Origin: Oxalobacteraceae bacterium UBA5157
GTDB lineage: Bacteria; Pseudomonadota; Gammaproteobacteria; Burkholderiales; Burkholderiaceae_D
Reading direction: 5' to 3'
Assembly: GCA_002415335.1 (NCBI GenBank)
Contig: DHXL01000221.1
Location: forward strand, 12,731-19,653
DNA: 6,923 nt
The notes below the pieces were generated by a model. That model was not told the origin of the DNA. It saw only the letters and a program-made list of their open reading frames with translations, and did no database searches. Below, piece by piece: positions 4,221 to 6,923 of this stretch (the first letter of the stretch is position 1; each line of letters starts with the position of its first letter). The translations under genes and the position numbers were made by a program.

Positions 4221-6923
4221 ATGTTAAACAAGATTATTGATTGGTCGGCCAGGAACATGTTCATGGTCCTGCTGGCCGCGCTGGTGACGATCGCCGCAGG
4301 CGTCTACGCGGTCGTGAATACACCGGTCGATGCATTGCCCGACCTGTCGGACGTGCAGGTGATCGTCTATACGGAATACCCGGGCCAGGCACCGCAGGTG
4401 GTCGAGGACCAGGTCACTTATCCGCTCACCACCGCCATGCTGTCGGTGCCGAAATCCAAGGTGGTGCGCGGCTTCTCCTTCTTCGGCGCGTCGTTCGTCT
4501 ATGTCATTTTCGCGGATGGCACCGATATCTACTGGGCGCGCTCGCGGGTGCTGGAGTACCTCAATTTCGCATCGAGCCGGATGCCGAAAGGCGTTACGCC
4601 GGCGCTCGGGCCGGATGCAACCGGGGTCGGCTGGGTCTACCAATACGTCGTGCTGGCCAAGGACAAATCACTGGCCGAGCTGCGCACGCTGCAGGACTGG
4701 TACCTGCGCTATCAATTGACAGCGGCCCAAGGCGTGTCCGAAGTGGCCTCCATCGGCGGCTTCGTCCAGACCTATCAGGTTACGGTCGATCCGGTCAAGC
4801 TGCGCGCCTACGGCATCCCGCTGAACAAGGTCACGCAAGTGATCCGCGACTCCAACCGCGACGTCGGCGGCAGGGTGATCGAAATGGCCGAGACCGAATA
4901 CATGGTGCGCGGCAAAGGCTATCTGCGCGGCAAGAGCGATCTCGAAACCCTGGTCGTGAAAAGCGGCCAGGGCGCGCCGGTTCTGATTCGCGATATTGCC
5001 CGGGTCGAATTGGGACCGGACGAGCGGCGCGGCCTGACCGAACTCAATGGCGAAGGTGAAGTGGTGTCCGGCATCGCGATGGCGCGCTACGGCGAAAATG
5101 CGCTGGAGGTGATCCAGAACATCAAGACCAGAATCGCCGAAATCAGCCCCGGCTTGCCAGCCGGCGTCACTATCAAGGCCGTGTATGACCGCTCCGAACT
5201 GATCCACCGCGCCATCGACGCATTAAAGAGCACGCTGCTGGAAGAAAGCATCATCGTCGCACTGGTCTGCTTTGTGTTCTTGCTGCACGTGCGCAGCGCA
5301 CTGGTTGCAATCGTGATGCTGCCGGTGGGGGTGCTGATCGCCTTCATCGCGATGCGCCTGCTTGGAATGAATTCCAACTTGATGAGCTTGGGGGGCATCG
5401 CGATCGCCATCGGCGCCATGGTTGACGCGGCCATCGTCATGATCGAGAACGCCCACAAGCATATCGAGCGCATGAAGGAGGGAGAGTCGCGGACGGAGGC
5501 GATAATCGCGGCCTGCAAGGAGGTGGGCCCCGCCCTCTTCTTCTCGCTACTCATCATCACGGTTTCCTTTCTCCCGGTCTTCACGCTGGAAGCGCAGGAA
5601 GGCCGCATGTTCTCGCCGCTCGCCTTCACCAAGACCTTCTCGATGGCGGGCGCGGCGCTGCTGTCGGTGACGCTGGTGCCGGTGCTGATGATGTTGTTCA
5701 TTCGCGGCAAGATCATGCCGGAGGCGAAGAATCCGGTGAACCGCTTCCTGATCTGGATCTATCGGCCGATCATCAAGAGCGTGATGAAGTGGAAGAAAGT
5801 GACGATCGGCCTGGCGCTGCTGGCGATGATTGCCTCGCTGTATCCCGCCTCCAGGCTCGGTAGCGAATTTATGCCCACGCTAAATGAAGGCACCTTGCTC
5901 TACATGCCCGCCAGCCTGCCGGGGATGTCGATCACCAAGGCGGCGGAAGTGCTGCAAACGCAGGACAAGATCATCAAGAGTTTTCCCGAAGTGAGCTCGG
6001 TCTGGGGCAAGGCAGGTCGCGCCAACACGGCGACCGATCCGGCGCCGGTCGAGATGTTCGAGACCGTCATCAATTTGAAGCCGGAATCCGAATGGCCGCC
6101 CGGCATGACGACCGACAAGCTGATTGCAGAATTGGACAAGGCGCTGCAATTTCCCGGCATCTCGAACGCCTGGACCATGCCGATCAAGGCGCGTCTCGAC
6201 ATGCTCGCAACCGGTATCCGCACACCGATCGGCATCAAGGTGTTCGGCAAGGATCTCGACGGAATCGAAAAGCTTGCCAAGGAAATCGAAGCCGTGGTGA
6301 AACAGGTGCCGGGCACCACCTCGGCCTTCGCCGAACGCATTACCGGCGGCTACTACATCAACATCGAGCCCGATCGCGCGCAACTGGCTCGCTACGGATT
6401 GGCGGTCGGCGACCTGCAGGACGTAATCGGCACCGCGCTGGGCGGAGAAACGGTCACCACCACGGTCGAGGGACGCGAGCGCTTCGGGGTCAGCGTGCGC
6501 TATCCGCGCGAATTGCGCGCGAGTCCCGAGCAAATCGCCCATGAGGTCCTGGTGCCGACGGCGGACGGTGCCATGATCCCACTCGGGCAAGTGGCACGGG
6601 TCAAAGTGGCCAGAGGTACCCCGGGCATCCGTACCGAGAACGCACTGCTGTCAGCCTATATCTACGTCGACATCCATGGTCGGGACCTCGGCGGTTATGT
6701 CGCCGCTGCGCAAAAGGCAGTCAGGGACAAGGTCAAGTTCCCGCCGGGTTACTACGCCACCTGGAGCGGCCAATTCGAGTACATGGAGCGCGCTGCCAAG
6801 AAGATGAAGGTCGTGATCCCGGCGACGCTGTTCACGATCTTCCTGCTGCTCTACCTGAACTTCAGGCGCCTGACCGAAACACTGATCGTGATGCTCTCGG
6901 TGCCGTTCGCCCTGGTCGGCGGC
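4221..6923 (+). CDS. cusA: CusA/SilA-type Cu(I)/Ag(I) RND efflux pump (3' end outside window)
   Basis: Inner-membrane proton-driven metal exporter, the engine of the CusCBA complex. 901 codons are open to the right edge. E. coli CusA has 1047 residues, so roughly 150 are missing. TM1 lies at about 13-31; periplasmic domain 1 at 32-337; TM2-TM6 at about 340-357, 361-381, 391-409, 437-455 and 474-494; TM7 at about 528-545; periplasmic domain 2 at 549-862; TM8 at about 863-881; and the start of TM9 after 886. TM4 carries GAMVDAAIVMIENAHK, the signature of the monovalent-metal (HME4) subgroup, with D402 matching the proton-relay D405 of E. coli. The methionine triad M562 (LLYMP), M612 (PVEMFET) and M661 (RLDMLATG) matches E. 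coli M573, M623 and M672 at a constant offset of 11, which argues for Cu/Ag and against Zn/Co/Ni. The start has AGGA (4210-4213) 7 nt upstream and lies 12 bp after the cusB stop. The frame has no interruptions. Confidence 0.96.
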   Translation, partial: MLNKIIDWSARNMFMVLLAALVTIAAGVYAVVNTPVDALPDLSDVQVIVYTEYPGQAPQVVEDQVTYPLTTAMLSVPKSKVVRGFSFFGASFVYVIFADGTDIYWARSRVLEYLNFASSRMPKGVTPALGPDATGVGWVYQYVVLAKDKSLAELRTLQDWYLRYQLTAAQGVSEVASIGGFVQTYQVTVDPVKLRAYGIPLNKVTQVIRDSNRDVGGRVIEMAETEYMVRGKGYLRGKSDLETLVVKSGQGAPVLIRDIARVELGPDERRGLTELNGEGEVVSGIAMARYGENALEVIQNIKTRIAEISPGLPAGVTIKAVYDRSELIHRAIDALKSTLLEESIIVALVCFVFLLHVRSALVAIVMLPVGVLIAFIAMRLLGMNSNLMSLGGIAIAIGAMVDAAIVMIENAHKHIERMKEGESRTEAIIAACKEVGPALFFSLLIITVSFLPVFTLEAQEGRMFSPLAFTKTFSMAGAALLSVTLVPVLMMLFIRGKIMPEAKNPVNRFLIWIYRPIIKSVMKWKKVTIGLALLAMIASLYPASRLGSEFMPTLNEGTLLYMPASLPGMSITKAAEVLQTQDKIIKSFPEVSSVWGKAGRANTATDPAPVEMFETVINLKPESEWPPGMTTDKLIAELDKALQFPGISNAWTMPIKARLDMLATGIRTPIGIKVFGKDLDGIEKLAKEIEAVVKQVPGTTSAFAERITGGYYINIEPDRAQLARYGLAVGDLQDVIGTALGGETVTTTVEGRERFGVSVRYPRELRASPEQIAHEVLVPTADGAMIPLGQVARVKVARGTPGIRTENALLSAYIYVDIHGRDLGGYVAAAQKAVRDKVKFPPGYYATWSGQFEYMERAAKKMKVVIPATLFTIFLLLYLNFRRLTETLIVMLSVPFALVGG

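Noticed and set aside
4241..5059. A 272-codon plus-strand open frame inside cusA
   Set aside because: It overlaps the CusA coding frame in a different phase, and its Arg/Gly-rich translation shows no family features. The CusA frame from 4221 is unambiguous.
5880..6590. Minus-strand open frame opposite the CusA second periplasmic domain
   Set aside because: It mirrors the coding strand and has no recognisable motif, ribosome-binding site or promoter.

Overview
The window is GC-rich, densely coding DNA from a Gram-negative bacterium. The codon use, the CzcC/CusC-style porin with a heavy-metal RND pump, and the stand-alone 5'-3' exonuclease fit a beta-proteobacterium, most likely Burkholderiales. 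This placement is inferred from protein character, since there is no rRNA or other marker. Most of the window is the start of a copper/silver efflux operon. No phage, transposon, CRISPR array or RNA gene is visible.

Layout. On the minus strand, 13-798 (or 825) encodes a stand-alone 5'-3' exonuclease/flap endonuclease of the ExoIX and Pol I N-domain type, with its full set of acidic metal ligands. It is divergent from everything else. The intergenic stretch 799-1050 holds two promoter candidates. One is a leftward sigma70-type promoter for the exonuclease. The other is a rightward promoter whose upstream element is both a near-perfect FNR/ANR-type dyad (943-956) and an 11-bp tandem repeat (932-953). 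The dyad centre lies about 41.5 bp before the start site predicted from the TACAAT box.

Rightwards follow a small exported Cys/His/Met-rich protein (1051-1461), a CusC-like outer-membrane channel (1540-2856), a CusB-like periplasmic adaptor (2853-4208, overlapping cusC by 4 bp) and a CusA-like RND pump (4221 to the right edge, 901 codons with no stop). About 150 C-terminal residues of CusA should lie beyond the window.

How it works. CusA, CusB and CusC form a tripartite complex that moves Cu(I)/Ag(I) from the periplasm or cytoplasm to the outside. Substrate class can be read from the sequence. CusB keeps three N-terminal methionines equivalent to E. coli CusB M49/M64/M66, and CusA keeps the methionine triad equivalent to E. 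coli M573/M623/M672 at a constant offset of 11. There is no CusF chaperone between cusC and cusB. The small Cys/His-rich exported protein occupies the operon-leading place that czcI holds in czcICBA and may be a metal-binding accessory.

The pump is a known system. The parts worth a closer look are the small leading protein and the composite control element that may link copper efflux to low oxygen.
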